Positions 1 through 7,062 are shown, counted from the stretch's first letter. The stretch is DNA of 11,414 bases from JABJMC01 sp964459205 (GCA_964459205.1 CAYWKJ010000038.1:1-11414), one strand, 5' to 3'. Numbers and translations are program-made. Notes: generated by a model not told the origin, from the letters alone.

Positions 1-163
1 CCTAACTGATAGTTATGATTCCGCGGCTCAACTTATTGCTGTTTTGGATGAGGAAAGCACTTTCTCAGATGTTTTTGTCTCTGCTCTTTCTAAAGGTTCG
101 GCTGATGCTGGATTTGATGTAGTGAGCTTTGGAATCACGTTTTCTGTAAATAACACTAATTAA
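1..163 (+). CDS. pilN: PilN-like type IV pilus assembly protein, C-terminal fragment (5' end outside window)
   Basis: An open frame enters from the left edge (codons from base 2) and ends at TAA 161-163. It gives about 53 residues ending in a strand-rich segment around GFDVVSFGITFSV and NNTN. PilN is a bitopic inner-membrane protein that pairs with PilO, binds PilM on the cytoplasmic side and forms the T4P alignment subcomplex. The alternating hydrophobic C-terminus fits the periplasmic ferredoxin-like fold of that family, but the fragment is too short to identify by motif. The call rests mainly on position, since it directly precedes a PilO-like gene (ATG one base after the stop) and then pilC, the usual pilM-N-O-C order. 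It could be another small assembly protein. Confidence 0.65.
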   Translation, partial: LTDSYDSAAQLIAVLDEESTFSDVFVSALSKGSADAGFDVVSFGITFSVNNTN

Positions 164-164
164 A

Positions 165-704
165 ATGGCTAAACAAAACACAACTTCTACTCTTATTGCC
201 GCAGTTTTGCTCATTGCTGCCCTAGTGGTCGGGCTATTTGTTTGGCAACCAGCTCGCGATGACGTGGGATCTTTAGAAGCAGACTTGCTTGATATGCAAT
301 CGGAACTTGAGTCTCTAGAATCTGAGTTAGCTGAACTGGTGGTGCTCGAAGAAGAGCTTCCAGTCGCCGAGGCAGAACGTGAGCGTATTTTAGAATCTGT
401 CCCAGTTGGACTTAATCAAGATGCTTTAGTCCAAAATTTAGATGAAATTAGCAATAGCGCTAATGTTGATTTAAATTCAATGACTTTTTCTAAGCAAAAT
501 ATTGAAGGCGCAACCGCTGATGTGGTCGCTATTGTTTGTAATTTTTCAGGTAATTATGAAGATTTAGGTCGCTTGTTAGAAGAACTTGAAAGCAACGATC
601 GTTTATTTAAAGTTGTTTCAATTGGCGTTCAACTCGGTGACATTACCGATGATGGTAGCCAAGAAATGACTTTTAGTGTTTCTCTAGAAGCTTATTATCA
701 ATAA
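165..704 (+). CDS. pilO: PilO-like type IV pilus inner-membrane platform protein
   Basis: The 179-residue protein has a short cytoplasmic N-terminus, one transmembrane helix at about residues 9-27, an acidic Leu/Glu-rich coiled coil at about 35-75, and a C-terminal alpha/beta domain at about 85-179. This is the layout and length of PilO, which heterodimerises with PilN and links the outer pilus machinery to PilM and the PilC platform. The segment around NFSGNYEDLGRLLEELE (about 126-142), followed by a beta-strand pair, matches the PilO 'G-x-y-x-d-l-x-x-f-L-x-x-L' pattern. The ATG at 165 follows the upstream stop by one base, and pilC starts two bases after its TAA. No Shine-Dalgarno sequence is visible (AATTAAAATG), so translational coupling or leaderless-style initiation is likely. 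The assignment is firm by architecture and context and weaker by sequence, because PilO is poorly conserved. Confidence 0.85.
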   Translation: MAKQNTTSTLIAAVLLIAALVVGLFVWQPARDDVGSLEADLLDMQSELESLESELAELVVLEEELPVAEAERERILESVPVGLNQDALVQNLDEISNSANVDLNSMTFSKQNIEGATADVVAIVCNFSGNYEDLGRLLEELESNDRLFKVVSIGVQLGDITDDGSQEMTFSVSLEAYYQ

Positions 705-706
705 TT

Positions 707-1885
707 ATGGATCACTTTAGAGTTGATGACATTTTGAATTCTTATGGCGAGATTGCTAAGGATAGCGCGGAGCAGGTTGTATATGGCGTAACTGATCGTT
801 CTAAGCAACCGTTTTGGGTTCGCTTGAATGATGCGCTAGTTGATCGTTCTGGAGTGCCAATTAAGGAAAAATCTTACTTTTTTCACTTGTTATCGGTGAT
901 GTTAGATGCTGGCGTTCCAATGTTGCATTCGTTGACTATTCTTTCTGAAAAATCTACTAATGAACGTTTTCGCCGGGTGATTGCTACCATGGCTCATTAT
1001 GTAGAGGGTGGACGTCCACTTTCTGAGGCTATGTCTAAGTTTCCAACTGTTTTTGATGATGCGGAAATTGGGGTAGTTAAATCTGGTGAGGCAATTGGGC
1101 GACTAGACCAAATGATGGCTAAACTTTCTAAGCAATTGGAGCGAACTTATAATATTCAGTTAAAGGTTCGTGGCGCAATGACTTATCCAATTGTGGTTTT
1201 AACAGTTTTGGCTATTGCGACACTAGTTGTAATGACTTTGGTTATTCCAAAATTAGAAGTTTTCTTTGATGACAGTGGCGTGACCCTCCCGTGGTTAACT
1301 GAAATTGTGATGGGAGCCAGCCATTTTATGAGTGAATTTTGGTGGGTGTTTGTACTGGGAATCATGATTTTTGGAGTGCTTGGCAACCTGTTTGTTAGTA
1401 CTCGTTCGGGACGATTGAAATTTGATTATTGGATGCTTAAAATTCCATTTATTGGACCATTATTGCAGCAGTCTTTGATTACTAAATTTGTGCGTTTATT
1501 AGGAGTGATGGCCGCCTCTGGCTTGCCCATTCATAAGGCGCTTAAGATTTTGGGAGATTCTATGGGTAATATGCTTTATAAGATGAAAGTGCGCGAGGTT
1601 GTGCATGGCGTCGAAAAAGGTGGCAAAATTTCGGAAAATCTTTCAACTACACCATTTTTGTTTCCATCCACAGTAACGCAAATGCTTTCTATTGGTGAGA
1701 ATTCTGCAACTTTAGACCAGGCCTGTGATAAATTAGCAGATCATTATGAACTAGAAATCGAACATTCTATTAAAAACATGACTACTGTTATGGAACCTGC
1801 TCTGATCGTTTTTGTGGGAGTCGCGGTAGCAGTATTAGCTTTAGCAATTTTAGGTCCAGTGTTCTCGCTTTCGGAATTGGTGTAA
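707..1885 (+). CDS. pilC: PilC/GspF-family type IV pilus inner-membrane platform protein
   Basis: The 392-residue protein has the two-repeat T2SSF fold. The first domain spans about residues 57-180, with the LDAGVPMLHSL segment (66-76) and SGEAIGRLD (126-134). The second spans about 258-385, with AASGLPIHKAL (269-279) and the matching SIGENSATLD (328-337), then MEPALIV (362-368). Transmembrane segments lie at about 160-182, 211-231 and 364-386. PilC is the polytopic platform on which the PilB and PilT motors act to add or remove pilin subunits. The length is slightly under the usual 400-410 because the N-terminal cytoplasmic region is short. It starts two bases after pilO and ends nine bases before the first prepilin, inside one operon. 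No Shine-Dalgarno sequence precedes the ATG. Confidence 0.95.
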   Translation: MDHFRVDDILNSYGEIAKDSAEQVVYGVTDRSKQPFWVRLNDALVDRSGVPIKEKSYFFHLLSVMLDAGVPMLHSLTILSEKSTNERFRRVIATMAHYVEGGRPLSEAMSKFPTVFDDAEIGVVKSGEAIGRLDQMMAKLSKQLERTYNIQLKVRGAMTYPIVVLTVLAIATLVVMTLVIPKLEVFFDDSGVTLPWLTEIVMGASHFMSEFWWVFVLGIMIFGVLGNLFVSTRSGRLKFDYWMLKIPFIGPLLQQSLITKFVRLLGVMAASGLPIHKALKILGDSMGNMLYKMKVREVVHGVEKGGKISENLSTTPFLFPSTVTQMLSIGENSATLDQACDKLADHYELEIEHSIKNMTTVMEPALIVFVGVAVAVLALAILGPVFSLSELV

Positions 1886-1894
1886 AATAACCCC

Positions 1895-2434
1895 ATGCGC
1901 CCTCCCAAAGCTTTCACTTTAGTTGAACTTATTGTGGTGATGACGGTCATCGCGCTTCTTTCGGCCGTAGCGATGATAGATTATAGTACCTCGGTTAAAA
2001 AAGCTCGATTGCAAGTTGCGACCGAGGAATTGATTTTGTTGTTGCAGGATGGGGGAGTTAGAGCTCAAGCTGAGCCTAAGTGTTGGGTTTTGTCATTGTC
2101 TGATAATAATAGTTCGCCGGTTCTGGGTTCATATAGTTGGAGTGATGGATGCGGAGTGCCTACAATGGAGGAGGAGGCAGAGGATTTAAATTGGGTAAAA
2201 GTAGGGATTAGTGGGATCACAGCCCAAACAGCCACTGGTGAAACTATTTTAAGTGAGGCTTGGATTGTGTTTTCACCACCTGATGGTGATATTTCTGTTT
2301 ATGAAGGTGGCAACCCTGGCCCTTTGGACATACAGACAATGGAAGTAACTGTTTCTTATGATGATTCCGATGAAGAAATTTTTAACAAAACAGTGCAAAT
2401 TACCCCGGTGACTGCCAGTTTTGTGATATACTAG
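1895..2434 (+). CDS. Minor type IV prepilin, GspH/FimT-like
   Basis: The 179-residue protein begins with a six-residue leader (MRPPKA) followed by the class III prepilin signature FTLVELIVVMTVIALLSAVA, with Glu at mature position +5. This signature is cut and N-methylated by the PilD peptidase. Position -1 is Ala where Gly is usual. After the hydrophobic helix comes an amphipathic stretch (about residues 30-55, KKARLQVATEELILLLQDGGVRAQAE), as in GspH/FimT pseudopilins, which sit near the pilus tip. The globular part carries two cysteines in one segment (KCW and DGCG), which could form a disulphide. It is first in a run of four prepilins, the usual order H-I-J-K, and ends at TAG 2432-2434, the only TAG stop in the window. 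The ATG lacks a Shine-Dalgarno sequence. The subtype is inferred from gene order. Confidence 0.88.
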   Translation: MRPPKAFTLVELIVVMTVIALLSAVAMIDYSTSVKKARLQVATEELILLLQDGGVRAQAEPKCWVLSLSDNNSSPVLGSYSWSDGCGVPTMEEEAEDLNWVKVGISGITAQTATGETILSEAWIVFSPPDGDISVYEGGNPGPLDIQTMEVTVSYDDSDEEIFNKTVQITPVTASFVIY

Positions 2435-2455
2435 CGCTCGTGAAAAAAACCTCTG

Positions 2456-2619
2456 GGCCCCTCTGAAAAATATTCTCACAATGCTAAAATTAATCTTTTC
2501 CTTTGTTGCTTCGTTAAGCCTTCTCAGCTTATCTGATTTGATAGGCTGTCGTCGGCTTGCCTCGCAACAGATAAAAATTGATAATTTTATCAAACGCGAC
2601 AATATTTTTCAGAGGGGCC
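2456..2619. repeat. 164-bp near-palindrome with perfect 19-bp terminal inverted repeats; possible MITE-like insertion
   Basis: The left end GGCCCCTCTGAAAAATATT (2456-2474) is exactly complementary to 2601-2619 (19 of 19). Pairing continues inward with small loops: 2485-2495 with 2580-2589 (one bulge), 2496-2499 with 2574-2577, 2504-2509 with 2564-2569, 2516-2520 with 2554-2558, and the apical stem AGCTTATC (2526-2533) with GATAGGCT (2540-2547, one G-U) around a six-base loop. The whole unit can fold into one long hairpin. It lies where the next prepilin's leader codons should be. Inverted termini, small size and no encoded transposase resemble a non-autonomous palindromic element, but I see no clear target-site duplication. 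It could instead be a fixed regulatory RNA hairpin. The palindrome itself is certain; its nature is inference. Confidence 0.85.
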
Positions 2620-3173
2620 TTCACAAATCTGCGTTTACCTTAGTCGAAGTGATTATTGGCGTGGCGATTTTGAGTATTGTGATGGCCTCGATTACGGTTC
2701 TGACAATTGTTTCTATCCAGGCTAATCAGGCGAATGTTAATCGGTTAACAGGTTATTATTTGGCGCAAGAAGGTCTTGAGGGTTTGCGGAATATGCGCGA
2801 TAGTAACTGGCTTCAGAATTATGGTTGGGCCCGGAATGCTGGTTGGGGAATAGATTTTGAAAGTGATGGTTATTACACAGTTGACTATCAACCTCATGCG
2901 ACACAACCCTGGGTTCTTTCACAAGTAACAGATACTACAGTTGGCACGGAATTAACCTTGGTAAAGGATTCAAGTGAAAAAGTTTTTTATGTGCATGATG
3001 TGGATATTAGTTGGACTGAATTAAGTTCTAAGTTTAATCGATACATTGAAGTTACTCATGTTTCGGAGGGGATTTTACAGGCCACGGCAGTTGTTTTTTG
3101 GGATGATCATGGGCGGACTATCGAGGTTGAGGTTTCTACGGAGTTAACAGATTGGCGCGAAGGTCCAATTTAA
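2481..3173 (+). CDS. Minor type IV prepilin, PilV/GspI-like, with an abnormal 5' end
   Basis: The conserved part starts at codon 2634: FTLVEVIIGVAILSIVMASI, with Glu at +5, preceded by HKSA (Ala at -1). It is followed by YYLAQEGLEGLRNMRDSNW, the 'aqEGlE..RN.RDsnW' pattern seen in PilV/GspI-like prepilins of CPR bacteria. These are tip or priming minor pilins. The start is uncertain. The first ATG in frame (2481) lies inside a 164-bp palindrome (2456-2619) and would give a 51-residue leader, far longer than normal, with an accidental-looking hydrophobic stretch. There is no ATG, GTG or TTG between the palindrome and the conserved Phe. Upstream, GTG 2440 starts MKKTSGPL and meets TGA at 2464. 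If the palindrome is removed, GTG 2440 reads MKKTSVHKSAFTLVEV in frame. So the gene is either interrupted, uses a start inside the element, or bypasses it. Confidence 0.82.
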   Translation: MLKLIFSFVASLSLLSLSDLIGCRRLASQQIKIDNFIKRDNIFQRGLHKSAFTLVEVIIGVAILSIVMASITVLTIVSIQANQANVNRLTGYYLAQEGLEGLRNMRDSNWLQNYGWARNAGWGIDFESDGYYTVDYQPHATQPWVLSQVTDTTVGTELTLVKDSSEKVFYVHDVDISWTELSSKFNRYIEVTHVSEGILQATAVVFWDDHGRTIEVEVSTELTDWREGPI

Positions 3174-3182
3174 ACATTTTTT

Positions 3183-3815
3183 ATGATTAAAAGTCTTAAA
3201 AATTGGCGAGAAGATAAGCGTGGTTTCACGCTAGTGGAACTTATTATTTCGATGTTGGTTTTTACGATTTTTATTGGAGTGGTTTCTACGGTTTATATTT
3301 CCGTGACGCGATCCTTGCGGCACGCTAGTGAGGTGCGCAAGGTATATTCTGAGGCTCGGTTTTTAATGGATAAAATTACGCAGGATGTGCGTCTTTATAC
3401 TGTGGATTATAGTTGTTTAGATAATGTGACGGGTTACCAAACCACTGAGTATATGGAATGTTCTGGTTATGAAGGGCGGTTTTTGCCTTTGATTTCCGCG
3501 GATGGGACGCATCGTACGGTTTATTTATATGAGGATGGTGTGTTTTCGATTTTAGAACTTGATTATGTGGGTGGAGCTTGGGACGAATCTACTGGATATT
3601 ATTCTGGGTTTGTAGAATTTGCTAGTGACTCCGTAGTTTTAAATGATATTCATTTTGATATTTATCCGCTGAGTAGCCCTTATAATGGCGGTAGTTATCA
3701 GCCCAGTGTGCATGTTGTAATTAGTGCAACCAGTGAGTCGGCTTTCCTTCCTGAACAACTAACAATAACTTTGCAATCTACTATTTCTTCACGTGTTTAT
3801 GGAATCTCTTTCTAA
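3183..3815 (+). CDS. Minor type IV prepilin, PilW/GspJ-like
   Basis: The 210-residue protein has a 14-residue basic leader ending in KRG, then FTLVELIISMLVFTIFIGVV with Gly at -1 and Glu at +5, the canonical PilD site. After the membrane helix comes the amphipathic segment (about residues 45-75, SLRHASEVRKVYSEARFLMDKITQDVRL), which resembles PilW/GspJ ('..d.a..l..~i~~dir~a'). The globular domain holds a Cys pair (DYSC and MECSG, about 14 residues apart) that could form a disulphide. It begins nine bases after the PilV-like gene and overlaps the following PilX-like gene by 17 bases, showing a single transcript. Third place in the H-I-J-K series supports the J-like call. The ATG has no Shine-Dalgarno sequence (CATTTTTTATG). 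Confidence 0.88.
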   Translation: MIKSLKNWREDKRGFTLVELIISMLVFTIFIGVVSTVYISVTRSLRHASEVRKVYSEARFLMDKITQDVRLYTVDYSCLDNVTGYQTTEYMECSGYEGRFLPLISADGTHRTVYLYEDGVFSILELDYVGGAWDESTGYYSGFVEFASDSVVLNDIHFDIYPLSSPYNGGSYQPSVHVVISATSESAFLPEQLTITLQSTISSRVYGISF

Positions 3816-4638
3816 CACTCGCGGTTCTGCTCTTCTGATTTCGATTCTTCTTATGAGTTTCGTGATTGTATTTGGACTCGGAATTTCGAGTTTAATTGTA
3901 GATTCTGTGCGGGTGGAGCGTAATGTGATTGAGGCTGGGAAAGCATATTTTGCCGCGGAAGGGGGAGTAGAAGAAGCGCTTTATTATCATGAAAACAAAC
4001 TTCCTGGTTATGAAGGTCTTGTTGAGGAATATGAGCTTTTGAATGGGGCTTTGATGAGTTATGAAATGTTGGCCGCGCAAAGTACGGTGCCTTGTCATGG
4101 GGCTAGTGCACGCGTTTTAACAGCGCAGGAATCAGTGTCTTGGCCATTGTTTAAATGGGATGCAGATGATGGGCGTTATGACCTGACATCTTTTACAGTT
4201 ACTTATGATATTCCGGATAATGCTTTTGCAGAATCAGATGTTTTTAGATGGAAGATTTTGGGATTAGACGCCGATGATAGTTATACCGAGGCCGTGAGTG
4301 GTCTTTTGGATTTTGACCCGATGAGTTCGGATAATGTTTTGGATTCTAGTGATGATGGGAATCATTATGATTTAGATTCTGCTCCTGTTTATACAAATTA
4401 TTCTACTTATTCAATTTCGCAGTTTTTGGGTGAGCATATTTTAAATTATTTAGTGCTAAGCAATTTGTCTGATTCTGATATGGAAGTTCAATTAACTTCC
4501 TCCGAAGAAGCGGCTTGCGAATACACTTTGATTGAAGCTGATGGTGAGAGTGGTGGTGCGGTTCAAAGTATTGATGTTTTAGTTAAACTTGATTCTTTCC
4601 TCCCTGTGTTTGATTTTGTTCTTTACCAAACTGAATAA
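3799..4638 (+). CDS. Minor type IV prepilin-like protein, PilX/GspK-like
   Basis: From ATG 3799 the protein is 279 residues. GTG 3793 is an in-frame alternative that adds two residues; I prefer the ATG. The N-terminus SNTRG/SALLISILLMSFVIVFGLGISS is a short leader, Gly at -1, and a hydrophobic helix lacking Glu at +5, as is usual for the GspK/PilX tip subunits. VIEAGKAYFAAEGGVEEALY follows, matching the 'a..A..aAEagle.A' pattern of the PilX N-terminal domain. The rest is an acidic, Ser/Tyr-rich ectodomain without recognisable repeats. It starts inside the PilW-like gene (17-base overlap), and its TAA overlaps the metG start as TAATG. Its role is probably tip capping or initiation of the pilus. 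Family membership is well supported; the specific subtype is inferred from position and the missing Glu. Confidence 0.82.
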   Translation: MESLSNTRGSALLISILLMSFVIVFGLGISSLIVDSVRVERNVIEAGKAYFAAEGGVEEALYYHENKLPGYEGLVEEYELLNGALMSYEMLAAQSTVPCHGASARVLTAQESVSWPLFKWDADDGRYDLTSFTVTYDIPDNAFAESDVFRWKILGLDADDSYTEAVSGLLDFDPMSSDNVLDSSDDGNHYDLDSAPVYTNYSTYSISQFLGEHILNYLVLSNLSDSDMEVQLTSSEEAACEYTLIEADGESGGAVQSIDVLVKLDSFLPVFDFVLYQTE

Positions 4639-6152
4639 TGGCTGATTCTTTTTATATTACGACGACTCTTCCTTATGTGAATTCAGATCCGCATATTGGA
4701 TTTGCTTTAGAGATAATTCAGGCGGATGCAATTGCGCGGTATCAGCGTTTGCAGGGCAAGGAGGTGACTTTTAATACTGGGACTGACGAGCACGGACTTA
4801 AGATTTTTAGGAAAGCTGAGGAGCAGGGGATTTCGGCGCAGGAATTTTGTGATGAGTATGCAGCTAAGTTTGACGCGCTTAAAGAGGCGCTTAATTTAAG
4901 CTATACGCAATTTATTCGGACTACAGACGAACATCATATTGCCGCTGCCCAGGAGTTTTGGAAAAGATGTGATGCTAACGGTGATATTTATAAGAAAAAA
5001 TACAAAGTTAAGTATTGTGTGGGTTGTGAGCTAGAAAAAACCGAATCGGCCTTAGAAGAGGGCAAGTGTCCAATGCATCCTAATTTAGAGATAGAAATTA
5101 TTGAGGAGGAGAATTATTTCTTTAAGTACTCACGGTATCAAGAGGCACTTTTAAAGCTGTATAAAGAGCAGCCGAATTTTGTGTTGCCTAAGCATCGATT
5201 GACGGAAATTGCGAACTTTACGGAAAAGGGGCTTGAGGATTTTAGTATTTCTCGTTTAAAAGAAAAAATGCCTTGGGGAGTAGCCGTCCCTGGTGATGAT
5301 GAGCACGTGATGTACGTGTGGTTTGATGCCCTTATTAACTATATTTCTACTTTGGGTTGGCCAGAGGATGAGGCGAATTTTGAAAAATTATGGCCAGGCT
5401 GGCAAATTGCCGGGAAAGATAATTTGCGGCAGCAGTCTTCAATGTGGCAGGCTATGCTGATGTCAGCTGGAGTTAAACCTTCAGAACAGATTTTTATTCA
5501 TGGTTTTATGACTTCGGAGGGACAAAAAATGAGTAAATCACTAGGGAATGTAGTGGATCCATTTGAGACTGCTAAGTTACATGGGATTGATGCCCTGCGT
5601 TTTTATCTTTTGAAGGATATCCCAACGGCTGAGGATGGGGATTTTAGTAAGGAACGATTTAAGATTTCGTATGATAGTGATTTGGCTAATAATTTAGGAA
5701 ATTTAGTGAGTCGGGTAATTGCTATGACAGTGAAGTATTTTGATGGGAAAGTGCCGGAGGAGTGTGCCCCAAAACTTACTTTGGAGCATTTGAATCGTAA
5801 ATGGGGAGAGATTGATGATGGTATGACTAATTTTGATATTAAAAAAGCCGTGGAAGGGGTTTGGTCGATGTTGGATTCGGGTAATCGTTATGTAGAGGAG
5901 GAAAAGCCATGGGCTTTAGCTAAAGCCGAAGATCCTAAGTTAAATGAGGTGATGTATGTGCTGCTCGAAGGATTGCGACAAGCAAGTTGGATGATTGAGC
6001 CGTATATGCCAGATTGTGCCGCTAAAATTAGGCAGCAGCTTGGTGTTAAAGAAACCGAAAGTGAAGGTTTGGCTTTGCGTGAATGGGGACGGCTAAAACC
6101 AGGCACGCAGGTTGAAAAAGGCGAACCATTGTTTCCGCGCACAGAGGAGTAA
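4638..6152 (+). CDS. metG: Methionyl-tRNA synthetase (MetRS)
   Basis: This class I synthetase of 504 residues charges tRNA-Met in the cytoplasm. The Rossmann fold begins FYITTTLPYVNSDPHIGFA with a HIGH-type motif (HIGF, 19-22), followed by TGTDEHGLKI (47-56). A zinc knuckle is visible as Cys127, Cys130, Cys144 and His147. The MPWGVAVP (211-218) and VMYVWFDALINY (224-235) motifs precede KMSKS at 297-301. The C-terminal anticodon-binding helical domain ends without the EMAP-type tRNA-binding extension of longer MetRS. The segment after GKD is NLRQQSSMWQAML rather than the usual 'I.RFH..YWPA.L', so the usual His in the methionine pocket is replaced. It starts on the stop of the last prepilin (TAATG), implying co-transcription and coupling. 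Its stop abuts a convergent gene's stop. Confidence 0.97.
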   Translation: MADSFYITTTLPYVNSDPHIGFALEIIQADAIARYQRLQGKEVTFNTGTDEHGLKIFRKAEEQGISAQEFCDEYAAKFDALKEALNLSYTQFIRTTDEHHIAAAQEFWKRCDANGDIYKKKYKVKYCVGCELEKTESALEEGKCPMHPNLEIEIIEEENYFFKYSRYQEALLKLYKEQPNFVLPKHRLTEIANFTEKGLEDFSISRLKEKMPWGVAVPGDDEHVMYVWFDALINYISTLGWPEDEANFEKLWPGWQIAGKDNLRQQSSMWQAMLMSAGVKPSEQIFIHGFMTSEGQKMSKSLGNVVDPFETAKLHGIDALRFYLLKDIPTAEDGDFSKERFKISYDSDLANNLGNLVSRVIAMTVKYFDGKVPEECAPKLTLEHLNRKWGEIDDGMTNFDIKKAVEGVWSMLDSGNRYVEEEKPWALAKAEDPKLNEVMYVLLEGLRQASWMIEPYMPDCAAKIRQQLGVKETESEGLALREWGRLKPGTQVEKGEPLFPRTEE

Positions 6153-6158
6153 TTACTC
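6147..6158. other. Palindromic junction of two convergent stop codons (possible small bidirectional terminator)
   Basis: GAGTAATTACTC is a perfect 12-base palindrome. The metG stop TAA (6150-6152) and the stop of the convergent membrane-protein gene (TTA 6153-6155 on the plus strand) lie back to back at its centre, so the two genes have no spacer at all. The palindrome is too short and lacks a T-run, so I do not call it an intrinsic terminator. The two transcripts probably overlap at their 3' ends. Confidence 0.5.
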
Positions 6159-6611
6159 AGAGGTAGCAGATTCTTCAGTAGAGGAGCTGCTACTTGGATC
6201 AACCGTAAGTGTGATGCGAAGAACGTTTTGAACAATAGCGTAAGAAAGAATCACCACAATTAAGCCAATAATAGCCCAGGTCATACCTTTTTTTGCTTTA
6301 GCAATTTCTTCTTCTTGGCCAAAGGCTTTGATGTAGTTGAATCCACTTAACACAATAAAGAAAACCGCCAAAATACCAGCTATTTGCAGAAGAACAACAG
6401 CAATATCAGCAATAATGTAGGTAATGGAGGCGTCGCTAAAATTAGTTGAGGTGTGCCCAGTGTCTTCATAAACTTCGGTGTAGCCTTGAGGTGCATAATC
6501 AGGTCGCAAATCAGCGTCAATTCCGTAAGCAGCTTGAGCGGCTGTTTGGAAGAATAAGCAGCTAAGAGCAGTGATTATGATAAATGCGGAAATGCGTTTT
6601 AAAAGATTCAT
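6153..6611 (-). CDS. VirB2/TrbC-like (T4SS-pilin type) small membrane protein, paralogue 1
   Basis: The 152-residue protein has a Sec signal peptide (about 1-27, ending AQA|AYG), a short polar extracytoplasmic segment, then two hydrophobic helices (about 65-93 and 111-131). Between them is GQEEEIAKAKKGMTWAIIG (98-116), then VVILSYAIV. The tail is Ser/Glu-rich (SSSSSTEESATSE). This signal peptide plus two-helix hairpin with a charged G-E-E...AK loop is the layout of VirB2/TrbC pilins and the T4SS-pilin-like family common in CPR bacteria. Mature VirB2-type subunits are small, and family members can polymerise into a pilus. It is last of five tandem paralogues, one base after the preceding gene's stop, and converges on metG with no gap. 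Function beyond 'membrane subunit' is inference. Confidence 0.85.
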   Translation of the reverse strand: MNLLKRISAFIIITALSCLFFQTAAQAAYGIDADLRPDYAPQGYTEVYEDTGHTSTNFSDASITYIIADIAVVLLQIAGILAVFFIVLSGFNYIKAFGQEEEIAKAKKGMTWAIIGLIVVILSYAIVQNVLRITLTVDPSSSSSTEESATSE

Positions 6612-6612
6612 A

Positions 6613-7053
6613 TTAATCTAAATCAAGGTTAGCAATACCAAAGATCACAGCGTAAGAAACTGCAATAACAGCAATGCCAATTGCACAATAAACCAGAATT
6701 CTTTTTCCCTTGGTAATGCTTTCTTCGTTATCATTAGCAGTAATCATTAAATATCCAGCGTAAAGAATAGCAATAAATACTAATGTGCCAGCTAAAGAGA
6801 GAGCAGTATTAATAAAAAATGGCAGAAAATCACTAGTAATATCTCCAGAAGGAAGGCTAACATTGCCCTGGTCAGTGTGGGCTTGAGGTGAATTTTCAAT
6901 TAGTTCAACTTGGTCTGGGAAAAGACAATCTAATTTTTCTTCAGCAGTTTGAGGATCAGCACATGGATCAGTGTCATCACCTGCTAGTGCGGGAGTAATC
7001 CAAATAGCGCTAGCTGATAAAATAAGGATTAATTTGTTTAAAATGGTTTTCAT
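6613..7053 (-). CDS. VirB2/TrbC-like (T4SS-pilin type) small membrane protein, paralogue 2
   Basis: The 146-residue protein has a signal peptide (about 1-24, PALA|GDD), then a polar region with two cysteines (Cys31, Cys43) in an acidic context that could form a disulphide outside the membrane. Hydrophobic helices follow at about 76-105 and 118-141. The inter-helix loop NDNEESITKGKRIL (107-120) and AIGIAVIAVSYAVI align with the G-E-E...K...G...Y motif of its four neighbours, with Asn and Asp in place of the loop Gly. It belongs to the same cotranscribed array, spaced one base from the next gene and nine from the previous one. No Shine-Dalgarno sequence precedes its ATG (TTTTCTCCTATG). It is probably a structural subunit or a variant partner of the other paralogues; I cannot tell which is the major one. 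Confidence 0.83.
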   Translation of the reverse strand: MKTILNKLILILSASAIWITPALAGDDTDPCADPQTAEEKLDCLFPDQVELIENSPQAHTDQGNVSLPSGDITSDFLPFFINTALSLAGTLVFIAILYAGYLMITANDNEESITKGKRILVYCAIGIAVIAVSYAVIFGIANLDLD

Positions 7054-7062
7054 AGGAGAAAA

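Noticed and set aside
1183..1950. Minus-strand open frames within pilC (1183-1386 and 1744-1950)
   Set aside because: Antisense shadows of a strongly conserved gene, without start signals or recognisable domains.
2481..2550. Lipoprotein-like signal (MLKLIFSF...LIGC) at the start of the PilV-like frame
   Set aside because: It is encoded entirely inside the palindromic element, and a lipobox makes no sense before a PilD prepilin site. Likely accidental.
2273..2602. Minus-strand open frame of 109 residues through the 164-bp palindrome
   Set aside because: It arises because the palindrome is open on both strands and then runs antisense into the GspH-like gene. It has no family features.
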